Below, in pieces: positions 18,121 through 27,372 of a stretch of DNA of 64,000 bases. The notes under the pieces were generated by a model. It ran no database searches. It saw nothing but the letters and a program-made list of their open reading frames with translations, and was not told the origin of the DNA. Origin of the DNA: Streptomyces sp. SPB162 (GTDB lineage: Bacteria; Actinomycetota; Actinomycetes; Streptomycetales; Streptomycetaceae); the NCBI RefSeq assembly GCF_029504575.1, contig NZ_JAQFII010000001.1, positions 1-64,000 of the forward strand, written 5' to 3'. Each line of letters starts with the position of its first letter. The first letter of the stretch is position 1. The translations under genes and the position numbers were made by a program.

Positions 18121-18754
18121 ACATCCCGTCCGCAGGCGCGGCGCGCAGGCCGCGTACTTCTTCCTCAGCTACGGCCGGACACCCTCGCGGCCGGGCGAGC
18201 GTCAACACCCGGACAAGAACCTCATCCGCTTCTACGAATCGGTGGCCACGCACCTCATGCAGTTCACCGACCTGGAGGGAGGCATCGCACCGGGCTACCT
18301 CGACCGCAGAACGGAGATCGGCACCCCGTGGCGGCAGGAGCTCAGGAAGGCCCTGGCCACCTGCCAGGTGCTCGTTCCGGTGCTCTCGCGCCGGTACATC
18401 ACCAGCGAGTGGTGCGGCAGGGAGTGGCAGGCCTTCGAACACCGCCAGCAGCTCCAGCGGGACAAGGGCACCTTCACCCGCAGCGCCATCGTCCCGGTCA
18501 TCTGGACGCCGCTGGACGCCGCCGACCTGCCGCGGGTGGTGCGGGAAGTCCAGTACACGCACGACGACCTCGGGTACACCTACCGCCAGGAAGGCCTCTA
18601 CGCACTCATGGCCGCAGACCGCAGGACCGCGTACAACCGGGCCACCCTGGAGATCGCCCGCACCATAGAAGCCGTCGCCCGCAGCTCACGGCTGGAGCAG
18701 TGCGATCCGGACCTGCTGGACGGTCTCGGCAACGCGTTCGAGGAGGAGTCGTGA
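18113..18754 (+). CDS. TIR-like protein of the fxs operon (short paralogue of FxsC)
   Basis: A 213-aa single-domain protein. It opens with AAYFFLSYGRTPSRPG (TIR strand A/box 1), then a long helix, ATCQVLVPVLSRRYITSEWCGREWQAF near 78-104, and a C-terminal EEGLYALM-like region (QEGLYALMAADRRTAYN). The Glu in SEWCGREW sits where NAD-cleaving TIR domains have the catalytic Glu. It is translationally coupled at both ends (8-bp and 4-bp overlaps). Possible NADase or adaptor; untested. Confidence 0.82.
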   Translation: MPEHPVRRRGAQAAYFFLSYGRTPSRPGERQHPDKNLIRFYESVATHLMQFTDLEGGIAPGYLDRRTEIGTPWRQELRKALATCQVLVPVLSRRYITSEWCGREWQAFEHRQQLQRDKGTFTRSAIVPVIWTPLDAADLPRVVREVQYTHDDLGYTYRQEGLYALMAADRRTAYNRATLEIARTIEAVARSSRLEQCDPDLLDGLGNAFEEES

Positions 18755-20016
18755 CCCCCGCCGGCGCACCACCCCCGAACGCGGCGACGCGCGCCACCTC
18801 GCCGCCCGTCTTCTTCCTCAGCTACGTCCGTACCCCACCCCCTGCCGACGTCCCGGAACCCGAACACGCCCCTGACAAGCTGGTGCTGGAACTCTTCGCC
18901 GAACTCAACGCGGAGGTCGTCCGGCTCACCGGCGCTCCGCCCGGAGCCCAGGTCGGATATCTGCCGCGCCCCGACGACTCCGCGGAGCAGTCGGCGGACG
19001 CCCTCGCACGCTGCCGGGCCTTCGTGCCGCTGTGTTCGCCGCGCTACTTCGCCAGCACCGGCTGCGGGCAGCAGTGGCATGCCTTCACCTCGCGGCCGGG
19101 CGATCCGCGGGCCGCGATCATTCCCGCGCTGTGGGTCCCGGTGCCGACCTCCGGCCAGCCGTCGGTCTTCCGGAACCTTCCGCAGGCCACCCCGGCCGCG
19201 AGCCTCCCCGACGTCGCGCGGCGCTACGCGGAGGAGGGGCTGTACGGGCTGATGGCCCTGGAGGAGAGCAACGACGCCTACTCGCTGATCGTGCGCCGGA
19301 TAGCGGAGCGGATCGTCGAGACGGCACGCCGTTCGCCCGCCGCCCCCGTCGACCGCCACGAGCTGGGCGTCCTGCGGGAGCAGCCCGACGCCTTCGCGGC
19401 CTCCCCGCCGCCGCGGCTGGCCATCGCCGTCCTGGCCCCGCGTGCGAGCGGTCTCCCCCAGGACCGTCAACCCCACCGCTACGGGCCGTCGCCCCTCGAC
19501 TGGCACCCCTACGGCGGCAGTGTCGGAGCGCCCCTCGCGGAACGCATGTCCGAACTCGCGCGCAACCTCGGGTTCGTTCCCGACATCAGGACCTTCCACG
19601 ACGCGACGGCCGAGCTCCTCGACGCCACGGAGCCGACCAGTCCGTGGATCCTGGTGCTCGACCCCTGGTCGCTGTACGACGAGGAAACGGCCGTCCTCGT
19701 ACGGCGCTTCGACGCCGGGGACCGGCCATGGGCCGCCGTACTGGCCCCGTTGGCCGACGACGATCCGCAGAACGCGCAGCACGGCCCCACCCTTCGGGAG
19801 TTCCTGCGCGGAGCCCTGCCGCGCCGGCGCGCCTCGAGCCGGATGATGCACCGCGCCGCGATGGACGGCATCCCCAACGCGGAGGTGTTCGGGCGTCTGT
19901 TCAGCGAACTTGCGGAGAGCGCGGGCCTGCAGTTCCTAAGGGTGTTTCAGGTACCATTCCGGACACGGCCGTCCAGCGCTGCGGGAAGCGGTCACGACCC
20001 TACATCGATGGACTGA
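18751..20016 (+). CDS. fxsC: TIR-like protein FxsC
   Basis: A 421-aa protein; GTG 18751 overlaps the previous stop in GTGA, so the longer upstream ORF is rejected. The N-terminal half parallels the preceding gene (PPVFFLSYVRTPPP; PLCSPRYFASTGCGQQWHAF; EEGLYGLMALEESNDAY), but the TIR Glu position is Gln. The C-terminal half (about 215-400) is a second domain with IAVLAPRASG and a Trp-rich WILVLDPWSLYDEE core typical of FxsC. Presumed to work with FxsT. A 55-bp gap follows. Confidence 0.85.
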   Translation: MTPAGAPPPNAATRATSPPVFFLSYVRTPPPADVPEPEHAPDKLVLELFAELNAEVVRLTGAPPGAQVGYLPRPDDSAEQSADALARCRAFVPLCSPRYFASTGCGQQWHAFTSRPGDPRAAIIPALWVPVPTSGQPSVFRNLPQATPAASLPDVARRYAEEGLYGLMALEESNDAYSLIVRRIAERIVETARRSPAAPVDRHELGVLREQPDAFAASPPPRLAIAVLAPRASGLPQDRQPHRYGPSPLDWHPYGGSVGAPLAERMSELARNLGFVPDIRTFHDATAELLDATEPTSPWILVLDPWSLYDEETAVLVRRFDAGDRPWAAVLAPLADDDPQNAQHGPTLREFLRGALPRRRASSRMMHRAAMDGIPNAEVFGRLFSELAESAGLQFLRVFQVPFRTRPSSAAGSGHDPTSMD

Positions 20017-20071
20017 GCCGGCCTCGAGTGAACGATCCAGGGCGATGGCGCAGCGGTCCGGAGGCGACACA

Positions 20072-23000
20072 ATGAGCGACGGCGGGCGACGGGGCAAGAT
20101 CGTCACGTTCTATTCGTACAAGGGCGGCACCGGCCGCACGATGGCGCTCGCCAACACCGCCTGGATCATGGCCTCGGCCGGCCGCCGTACCCTCGTGGTC
20201 GACTGGGATCTCGAAGCGCCCGGCCTCGACCGTTTCTTACACCCCTTCCTTGATCAACGCGCCCTGCAGACCACTCCCGGCGTCCTCAACCTCATCACCG
20301 ACTACGTGCAGAAAGTCTCCGACGAGAAGCGGCCCCACAAGCCACTGCACGAGTGGCACGAGCACGAACTCAAGACGCATGCGGCGTGGATGGCCCAACA
20401 GGCGAGCATCGAGCGCGCGGTGACCACCCTGGACTGGCGCTTCCCTCAGGGCGGCCGACTCGACTACATCTCCGCGGGCCGCCAGGACCGCAACTACTCC
20501 TCGTCCTTCTCGCAACTCGACTGGAACGTCTTCTACGAGAACCTGTTCGGCGGAGAGTACCTGGACGCCCTCTGCGAGGAGTTCCGCCGCGGCTACGACT
20601 ACGTGCTCATCGACAGCCGGACGGGCCTCAGCGACATCTCCGACATCTGCACGATCCACTTCCCCGACGTGCTGGTGAACTGCTTCACGCTGAACGACCA
20701 GAACATCGACGGGGCCGCCGCCGTCGCCCGGCGCGTCGAGGACACCTACGGAGACCGTCGCCGGATCCGCATCCTGCCCGTCCCCATGCGCGTGGACGAC
20801 TCCGACGGCGAGCGTTTGGGAGCCGCCCGGGCCAAGGTGCGCCACCGGTTCGACCAGCTGGTCGCCCGCATCTCCGACGCCGATCCGCGCGACTACTGGG
20901 GCGGGGTCGAGATCCCGTACAAGGCGACGTACGCCTACGAGGAGATCCTCGCCACCTTCCTCGACACTCCGCGCGCACCCGCCTCCCTGCTGGCCGCCTG
21001 TGAGCGGCTGACGAACGTCATCACCGAGGGCGACGTACCCGCCTTCCATCCGATGGACGACGTGCGCCGCGCCCGCTATCTCGACACCGTCACCCGCCGC
21101 CGTCCGCCGGGCGCCTCCCAGGTGTTCCTCAGTTACGTTCCCGCGGACCGCACCTGGGCCGAGTGGATCGGCCGGGTCCTGACCGACGCCGGGTTCACCG
21201 TCCGCGACGAGCTGTACGACTCGGGCGTCACCGCGGGCGCGTCCCTGACCGAGGCGACCGACCACCAGGTGGCCACCACGACCCGCACACTGGCCGTCCT
21301 CACCACCGCGTACCAGAACTCCCCGCACGCCAGGGCGGTCTGGGAGGCCGTCGCGTCCAGTGACATGACGGGCGCCAAACGCACCCTGGTACCGGTCAAG
21401 GTCAGCGACGTACGGCTGCGCGACCCGTTCGCCGACCGTATGCCCGTCGACCTCTCGCCCCTCGACGAGCAGGGCGCCCGAGCGGCCCTCCTGCGGGCCA
21501 TGGACGCCCCCGCGCAGTTGCTCGAGCATCCGGCCGACCCCGCGCACAGCGGCCCGCGCTTCCCCGGCGCCCGACCGCCGGTGTGGTCCGTACCGCTGCG
21601 CAACATGTCCTTCACCGGCCGCTCGGCCATGCTCGACGACGTACGCGAACGCCTGCGGTCCACCGGCGCGGCCACGCTGCTGCACGGCATGGGCGGCGTC
21701 GGCAAGACCCAGCTCGCGCTCGAGTACGCCCACCGCTTCATGGCCGACTACGACGTGGTCTGGTGGATCTCCGCGGAGCTCACCAACGCCGCACGCGAGC
21801 AGTACGCCAAGCTCGCCCCTCACCTGGACGTGCTGCCCCGCGAGAGCATCAGCCGTACCGCGGAGGCCACCCGCGACGCGCTGCGACGCGGCGCGCCCTA
21901 CCACCGCTGGCTGCTGGTCCTCGACAACGCCGACGACCCGGACGCTCTCAAGGAACTGCTGGTCAGCGGCGGTGACGGGCACATCATCATCACGACGCGC
22001 AAGGAGGGCTGGGCGCGCATCGCCGAGCCCTTGGAGGTCGAGGTCTTCACCCGCACCGAGAGCGTCGAACACCTGACCCGCTGGGTCCCGGCCATCAGTG
22101 CCGAGGACGCCGCGGGCGTCGCCGCCGTCCTGGGTGACCTCCCGCTGGCCATCGACCAGGCGGCCGCGTGGCTGAACGAGACGGGCCAGCAGGCCTCCGC
22201 CTACCGCGAACTGCTGGAGCGCCAGGTCGCCACCGCGGTCCACGGCACGCGCGACGACGTCTACCCCCTGCAGGTGGCGGCGACCTGGACGGTCTCCATC
22301 GACCGCCTGCGCGAGGCCGTGCCCGTCGCCGTCCGGCTGCTGGAACTCTGCGCGCACTTCAGCGCCGACCCGATCTCCCTCAACCTGCTCTACGGCCAGG
22401 AGATGGCCGACGCCCTGGGGGACTCCCAGCCGCTCGACGAGCACAGCTTGGGGCGTGCCATCCAGGAACTCAGTCGCTACGCGCTGGTCAAGGTCGACCG
22501 CAAGAGCCACAGCCTGCAGGTGCACCGACTCGTGCAGGCGGCCGTGCGGTCCTCCATGACCGCCGACGAGCACCGGGCGGCTTACACCACCGTGCACAGC
22601 GTCCTGGCCGGCGCGCGGCCGCCGCAGGGTGACGTGGAGAGCCCGGAGAACCGGAGCCGCTACGCCACCGTCTGGCCGCACCTGGCGCCGCCGTGGACTA
22701 TCACCTCCCTCAACAACCGCATCCGGCAGCTCATGGCGGACCGCATGCGCTACCTGCGCACGCGCGGCGAGTACGACGCCGCCGTCGTGCTCGGCGAGGA
22801 GCTGGTCGCGTCCTGGACCCCGCGCACCGGTGAGGACGACCGGTGGACGCTGCACCTGCGCTTCCAGATCGCCAACGCGAAGCGCTCCCAGGGCGAGTAC
22901 GAGGCGGCCCTGACCATCGACCAGGCCGTCCACGCCCGTCAGCTCGCCGTCCTGGGCCGCGACGACCCGCACACACTCATGACGGCCGGCAGCATCACCG

Positions 23001-24046
23001 CCGGCCTGCGCGGCGTCGGCCGCTTCCAGGAGGCGCTCGACCTCGACCGGCAGACCCGGGCCCGGTTCATCCACCTGTTCGGCCAGGACGACCCACGCTC
23101 ACTGACCGCCGCCAACAACCTCGCCGTGTCCATGCGCATGTCCGGCGATTGTTTCGCTGCCCGCGACGTGGACGACGAGACCCGCGAACTGCGCACGAGC
23201 ATCCTGGGCGAGAATCACCCGCTGACCCTCTCCTCCATGATCAGCCTCGGCCGCGACATGCGGTCGTGCGGCGACTACGAGGGTTCGCTGGCGATCCTGC
23301 GCGACGCCTACCTCAAGGCCTGCCGCCACTCGGAGCTGGGCAGTGACTACCCCCCTGCGCGGGAGGCGGCCAAGGCGCTGGCAACCACGCTGCGTCGGTT
23401 GGGGCAGCTGGAGGAGGCCGAGCGGCTCACGCTGGAGGTGCTGGAGAACTGCCGGCGCCGGTTCGGCGACCACTCGCCCGAAACCCTGGTTGTCTGGCTG
23501 GGACAGGCGGGACACCTGTCCGCCGCGCGCCGCCACACCGAAGCACGTGACCTGACCGAGAGACTGCTGGAAGGCTTCCGCACCGCCCTGCACCCCGAAC
23601 ACCCCAACACCCTGGCCTGCGCGGCCAACCACGCGGTACACCTGCTCGCCGCGGGCAACGCCGGCGAAGCCAGGGCCGTGGCCGAGGAGACCGGAAGCGT
23701 CCTGGAGCGGCTGCTCGGCCCCGAGCACCCGTTCTCGTTGTCCTGCTCCGTCAACCTCGCCAACGCGGAAGCCGCCCTGGGTGACACCGCCTCCGCCGAA
23801 CAGCGTTACGGCACGGCGCTACCCGCCCTGCAGCGCCTCCTGCGACCCAACCACCCCTCGGTCCTGGTGTGTGCGGCCAACCACGCGCTCCTGCTGAAGG
23901 CCACGCATCGAACGGACGAGGGAGCCGCGCGCTTCACCCAGGTTCTGGAGACACTGGCCGGACTCCTGGGCGAGGACCACCCCAAGGTGACGCAGCTGCG
24001 GGACGGGGAGTGGGTCGGCCTGGAGCTCGACCCGCACCCCATCTGA
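20072..24046 (+). CDS. fxsT: FxsT, P-loop ATPase/TIR/NB-ARC/TPR protein of the fxs system
   Basis: A 1324-aa protein from ATG 20072, chosen for GGAGG 7 bases upstream rather than an in-frame codon at 20045. Domains in order: a ParA/MinD-like ATPase with variant P-loop YKGGTGRTMALAN near residues 16-28 (Arg where Lys is usual); a TIR domain near 345-470 (VFLSYVPADRTWAEWI) whose Glu position is Val (RAVWEAV); an NB-ARC/STAND ATPase with intact Walker A HGMGGVGKTQLALEY near 537 and LLVLDNADD; then TPRs from about 850 to the end (GRFQEAL, GDYEGSL, LGPEHPFSLSCSVNLANA). Such STAND proteins sense a trigger and assemble; here the trigger may be the FxsA product. Confidence 0.88.
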   Translation: MSDGGRRGKIVTFYSYKGGTGRTMALANTAWIMASAGRRTLVVDWDLEAPGLDRFLHPFLDQRALQTTPGVLNLITDYVQKVSDEKRPHKPLHEWHEHELKTHAAWMAQQASIERAVTTLDWRFPQGGRLDYISAGRQDRNYSSSFSQLDWNVFYENLFGGEYLDALCEEFRRGYDYVLIDSRTGLSDISDICTIHFPDVLVNCFTLNDQNIDGAAAVARRVEDTYGDRRRIRILPVPMRVDDSDGERLGAARAKVRHRFDQLVARISDADPRDYWGGVEIPYKATYAYEEILATFLDTPRAPASLLAACERLTNVITEGDVPAFHPMDDVRRARYLDTVTRRRPPGASQVFLSYVPADRTWAEWIGRVLTDAGFTVRDELYDSGVTAGASLTEATDHQVATTTRTLAVLTTAYQNSPHARAVWEAVASSDMTGAKRTLVPVKVSDVRLRDPFADRMPVDLSPLDEQGARAALLRAMDAPAQLLEHPADPAHSGPRFPGARPPVWSVPLRNMSFTGRSAMLDDVRERLRSTGAATLLHGMGGVGKTQLALEYAHRFMADYDVVWWISAELTNAAREQYAKLAPHLDVLPRESISRTAEATRDALRRGAPYHRWLLVLDNADDPDALKELLVSGGDGHIIITTRKEGWARIAEPLEVEVFTRTESVEHLTRWVPAISAEDAAGVAAVLGDLPLAIDQAAAWLNETGQQASAYRELLERQVATAVHGTRDDVYPLQVAATWTVSIDRLREAVPVAVRLLELCAHFSADPISLNLLYGQEMADALGDSQPLDEHSLGRAIQELSRYALVKVDRKSHSLQVHRLVQAAVRSSMTADEHRAAYTTVHSVLAGARPPQGDVESPENRSRYATVWPHLAPPWTITSLNNRIRQLMADRMRYLRTRGEYDAAVVLGEELVASWTPRTGEDDRWTLHLRFQIANAKRSQGEYEAALTIDQAVHARQLAVLGRDDPHTLMTAGSITAGLRGVGRFQEALDLDRQTRARFIHLFGQDDPRSLTAANNLAVSMRMSGDCFAARDVDDETRELRTSILGENHPLTLSSMISLGRDMRSCGDYEGSLAILRDAYLKACRHSELGSDYPPAREAAKALATTLRRLGQLEEAERLTLEVLENCRRRFGDHSPETLVVWLGQAGHLSAARRHTEARDLTERLLEGFRTALHPEHPNTLACAANHAVHLLAAGNAGEARAVAEETGSVLERLLGPEHPFSLSCSVNLANAEAALGDTASAEQRYGTALPALQRLLRPNHPSVLVCAANHALLLKATHRTDEGAARFTQVLETLAGLLGEDHPKVTQLRDGEWVGLELDPHPI

Positions 24047-24225
24047 CGCGGAGCTGTCCGCTCCCCGCCAAGGCGTGACGCCGGGCGGAACGACACCGTC
24101 GAATACCGCGGTGCTTTCGGAGGGCTGGTGCCCCCGCAGAACAAACCCTGCCGTGTTCAGCGCTGCCTGCCACGAATTCTCCGGATGGGTCTATTCAAGC
24201 CATCGTCACGCGCCTGATCCAGAAT

Positions 24226-24241
24226 CTCGAAATATTTCGAG
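24226..24241. promoter_or_regulatory. perfect 16-bp palindrome upstream of xylanase
   Basis: CTCGAAATATTTCGAG is fully self-complementary. CGAA...TTCG dyads are the general form of sites described upstream of actinomycete xylanase genes and bound by a repressor. The exact regulator here is inferred. Confidence 0.6.
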
Positions 24242-24270
24242 CATCGCCTCAGGCCTACTCTGTAAACATT

Positions 24271-24283
24271 CGAAGAAGTTTCG
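24271..24283. promoter_or_regulatory. second CGAA-N5-TTCG dyad
   Basis: CGAAGAAGTTTCG, 30 bp downstream of the perfect palindrome and sharing its half-sites. The spacing of about four helical turns would allow cooperative binding. Confidence 0.5.
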
Positions 24284-24476
24284 GAAACAGAGTCATTGAC
24301 CGCCCTTGCGAGCCCGATCCATACTTTCCAGCGGTCGAGGGTTCCCCCACCCGAGAAACGCCTTCACCGAGCTGCATGAAGCGGCCGTTCCAGCATTGCT
24401 CCACGGCCGCATTCCGCTTCTTCGGACGTAACCGTCGGCCGATCCCCTCACCCGTCCCCCGGAAGGAAACACGCAC

Positions 24477-25196
24477 ATGGACATGGACATGGGCACGGAC
24501 ATGGAGAAGGACAACGCACTCGCGCACCGAATGAGCCGCAGGGGCTTCATCGGCCGCGCCGGCGCCCTGACGCTGGCCGCGTCCGCGTCCGGGCTGCTGC
24601 TGCTGCCCGGCATCGCCAACGCCGCCTCCATCACCACCAACCAGACCGGTACCAACAACGGGTTCTACTACTCGTTCTGGACCGACGGTGGCGGGTCGGT
24701 CTCCATGAACCTCGGGTCCGGCGGCAACTACAGCACCTCGTGGCGCAACTGCGGGAACTTCGTCGCGGGCAAGGGCTGGAGCAACGGCGGCCGCAGGAAC
24801 GTCTCCTACTCGGGCAGCTTCAACCCGTCCGGCAACGGATACCTGGCGCTGTACGGATGGACCTCGAACCCGCTCGTCGAGTACTACATCGTCGACAACT
24901 GGGGCACCTACCGGCCCACCGGAACCTACAAGGGTTCCGTCACCAGCGACGGCGGCACGTACGACATCTACCAGACGACTCGGTACAACGCCCCTTCCGT
25001 GGAGGGGACCAAGACCTTCAACCAGTACTGGAGCGTCCGGCAGGCGAAGAGGACGGGCGGAACCATCACCACCGGCAACCACTTCGACGCCTGGGCCCGC
25101 TACGGAATGCGGATGGGCAGCTTCAACTACTACATGATCCTCGCCACCGAGGGTTACCAGAGCAGCGGGAACTCCAACATCACGGTGAGCGGGTGA
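24477..25196 (+). CDS. GH11 endo-1,4-beta-xylanase, Tat-exported
   Basis: A 239-aa protein. AAGGAA lies 8 bases before ATG 24477; the first residues repeat Met-Asp. A twin-arginine signal ([19 protein letters not shown]) ends near [10 protein letters not shown]. The catalytic domain is a full GH11 jelly roll: nucleophile Glu in [10 protein letters not shown] near 142, acid/base Glu in ATEGYQSSG near 228. It stops right after that domain with no cellulose- or xylan-binding module, unlike the longer XlnB of S. lividans. It cleaves xylan backbones outside the cell. The esterase gene follows after 64 bp. Confidence 0.93.
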   Translation: MDMDMGTDMEKDNALAHRMSRRGFIGRAGALTLAASASGLLLLPGIANAASITTNQTGTNNGFYYSFWTDGGGSVSMNLGSGGNYSTSWRNCGNFVAGKGWSNGGRRNVSYSGSFNPSGNGYLALYGWTSNPLVEYYIVDNWGTYRPTGTYKGSVTSDGGTYDIYQTTRYNAPSVEGTKTFNQYWSVRQAKRTGGTITTGNHFDAWARYGMRMGSFNYYMILATEGYQSSGNSNITVSG

Positions 25197-25260
25197 AGGT
25201 CCCGGACGCGCGACGAACCCGACCGCGGTCACACCGCCGACACGAGGAGGACCCGACCGC

Positions 25261-25944
25261 ATGAGATCCCGACCACGCTCCCTGGCCATAGGACTGGCCG
25301 TCGCCGCGACGGCCGTGGCAGGCACCGTCACAGCCGGCGTCCACGCCACCCCGGCCCAGGCCGCCACCTGCAACGGATACGTCGGGCTGACGTTCGATGA
25401 CGGCCCGTCCAACAGCCACACACCCGCTCTGCTCAACGCGCTCACACAGAACCGGCTGCGGGCCACGATGTTCAACGAGGGCCAGTACGCGGCCGCCTAC
25501 CCCGCCCAGGTCCGGGCCCAGGTGCAGGCCGGCATGTGGGTCGGCAATCACAGCTACACCCATCCGCACCTGACCCAGCTGGGCCAGTCCCAGATCGACT
25601 CCGAGATCTCCAGGACGCAGCAGGCCATCACCAACGCGGGCGGCGGCAGCCCGCAGCTGTTCCGTCCTCCGTACGGTGAGACCAACGCGACCGTGCGGTC
25701 TGTGGAGGCCAGGTACGGGCTGACCGAGATCATCTGGAATGTCGACTCACAGGACTGGAACAACGCCAGTACGGACGCGATCGTGCAGGCCGTGAACCGG
25801 CTGACCAACGGCCAGATCATCCTCATGCACGAGTGGCCCGCCAACACCCTCGCCGCGATCCCGCGCATCGCGCAGGCCCTGGCGAACAAGGGCCTGTGCT
25901 CCGGCCGGATCTCCCCGCAGACCGGTCGCGCCGTCGCCCCCTGA
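25261..25944 (+). CDS. axeA: CE4 acetyl-xylan esterase / polysaccharide deacetylase
   Basis: A 227-aa secreted protein; GAGGAGG precedes the ATG. Signal peptide to about residue 34 (TPAQAATC). NodB-fold motifs: MT1 TFDDGPS, MT2 HSYTHPHL with the zinc His pair, MT3 RPPYGETN, MT4 DSQDWN, MT5 ILMHEW. It closely resembles AxeA of S. lividans, which follows xlnB and removes acetyl groups from xylan, though the substrate-binding module is absent here. The same order supports a xylanase-esterase operon. Confidence 0.9.
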   Translation: MRSRPRSLAIGLAVAATAVAGTVTAGVHATPAQAATCNGYVGLTFDDGPSNSHTPALLNALTQNRLRATMFNEGQYAAAYPAQVRAQVQAGMWVGNHSYTHPHLTQLGQSQIDSEISRTQQAITNAGGGSPQLFRPPYGETNATVRSVEARYGLTEIIWNVDSQDWNNASTDAIVQAVNRLTNGQIILMHEWPANTLAAIPRIAQALANKGLCSGRISPQTGRAVAP

Positions 25945-26031
25945 CGGCAGACGCACCGGCATTGGCGCCGGTATTGGCGCCGACCAGCGCGTCCCCACCG
26001 TAATGCTCTCCGCCGGCCGGCACGCGCCGTA

Positions 26032-26958
26032 CTACGTGGGTGGCACCCCGTGGGCCATGGTGCGTGCCGCGTCCGGTGAGGCGGGATGGGTGCGGAGCCA
26101 GACCAGAACCTCGGGCAGCGCCGAGACCGCCGCGAAGTGCGCGACACCGGGTTGGAGCACCACGGTGGCTCCCTCGATGCGTTCGGCCAGCCAGCGAAAA
26201 TGCCCCAGCGGCGAGAAGACATCGAGCTCACCGTGCCACAGCAGCGTCGGCACTCGGATGTCCGCGGGGTCGAATCCCCATTTCTGGCAGAACGACACCG
26301 CGTCGTCGACCCAACCGCCTGGGCAGTCCTCATCAGTGGCCAGCCCGGTCGCGAAGTTGCGGCGCAGCATTGTACGAATTCCGGCGTCGGCCACCACCGT
26401 GCGGTCGGCGACCGGCATTTCCTCGACCAGGTCCGATAAGAGGGAGAGCGGGTCGCCACTTATGGCGCCGGCGTTCTCGCCGAGGGATTTGGACAGTTCG
26501 TCGCGGTTCTGCTGGGCTTTGGTGTACTCGCGGACGTTGGACTCGGTCATGCCGTCGAACCAGTCGAGCCCTTCCGCATCGTGCGGGGCCAGGCTCACCA
26601 GAACGGCCGCGCTCCGCACGAGTCCCGGATATCTGGCAGCGCAGGCGAGTGCGTGCGGGCCGCCGCCCGAGCGGCCTACCACCGAGAAGGATTTCAGCCC
26701 GAGGCTCTCGGCGATGGTCCGCACGTCGTCGGCCGCGTGGACGACCTGCCGACCGGAGGCGCGGGTGGAGCCACCGTATCCGGGCCGATCGTATGCGATC
26801 AGGTAGATCCCGAGTTGGTAGAGCACCATCGTGCGGGGCCGGGGACCGTGGCGGCTGCCGGGAGTGCCGTGCAGGAGGAAGACCGGGTGGCCCTTGGGAT
26901 CGCCCCATGCCTCGTAGACGAGCTTGCGCCCGTCCTCCGTGGTCACTTCACGGTTCAC
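26032..26958 (-). CDS. alpha/beta hydrolase
   Basis: A 308-aa cytoplasmic alpha/beta-hydrolase. Oxyanion-hole HGTPGSRHG near residue 30, nucleophile elbow GRSGGGPHAL with Ser near 95, Asp in HGELDVFSPLG near 245, and His in GVAHFAAVS near 275 complete the triad. It resembles the proline-iminopeptidase/esterase branch, but the substrate is unknown. It converges on the esterase gene. Confidence 0.85.
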   Translation of the reverse strand: MNREVTTEDGRKLVYEAWGDPKGHPVFLLHGTPGSRHGPRPRTMVLYQLGIYLIAYDRPGYGGSTRASGRQVVHAADDVRTIAESLGLKSFSVVGRSGGGPHALACAARYPGLVRSAAVLVSLAPHDAEGLDWFDGMTESNVREYTKAQQNRDELSKSLGENAGAISGDPLSLLSDLVEEMPVADRTVVADAGIRTMLRRNFATGLATDEDCPGGWVDDAVSFCQKWGFDPADIRVPTLLWHGELDVFSPLGHFRWLAERIEGATVVLQPGVAHFAAVSALPEVLVWLRTHPASPDAARTMAHGVPPT

Positions 26959-27372
26959 CCAGTGCCTCCCGTCGCTTGTGACCCCCCGCCCGGGTTCGCC
27001 GCCTGCGGCCGATTCGAATCACCGAAGTGGATCCTTTCACAGAGGATCCGTGCCACCGGCGGCTTTGCCACGACCGGCCAAGAAGTCATCCTTTTTGGTC
27101 ACAGCGTCAATCGGCGAGCTAGAGAGCTCCTCAGTCAGCGCTGTAATCATTCCACGAATGGCTCCCGCAGGTCCCGGCAGTGCGGTCGCAGTTGCGACAC
27201 AGCGTGGGACCGCGGAGGGGGAATTCGCGACGGCATCGCGCGGGACCGTCCACGGACGGCGGCGGAGACGGTCCCCAGACGACACGCAGGGTGGCCTATC
27301 GCGGCGCGTCCAGCCCGCGACCATCGCCCGTGCCACCGGCGGTAGGTCGTTCGACGGGCGACAGCGAGCCGG
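26959..27372. other. intergenic stretch without recognisable gene
   Basis: Lies upstream of the alpha/beta hydrolase and downstream of the SLATT-like gene on the same strand. Short open frames here lack ribosome sites and domain similarity. Composition is more mixed in 27050-27160 (lower GC) than around it. No clear hairpin seen. Confidence 0.5.

Larger units (their letters stand above)
24047..24476. other. leader region of the xylanase operon
   Basis: No gene seen. The AT content rises sharply after 24160, and two CGAA/TTCG dyads (24226-24241, 24271-24283) lie 190-250 bp before the xylanase start. No clear hairpin terminator for fxsT was found. Confidence 0.6.

Noticed and set aside
20237..23074. 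945-aa minus-strand open frame opposite fxsT
   Set aside because: Its composition is the mirror of a GC-rich coding strand (Val/Gly/Asp/Arg-rich) with no domains; fxsT on the plus strand is unambiguous.
27037..27336. 99-aa minus-strand open frame in the gap upstream of the alpha/beta hydrolase
   Set aside because: No ribosome site, Arg/Pro-rich, no domain; likely chance.
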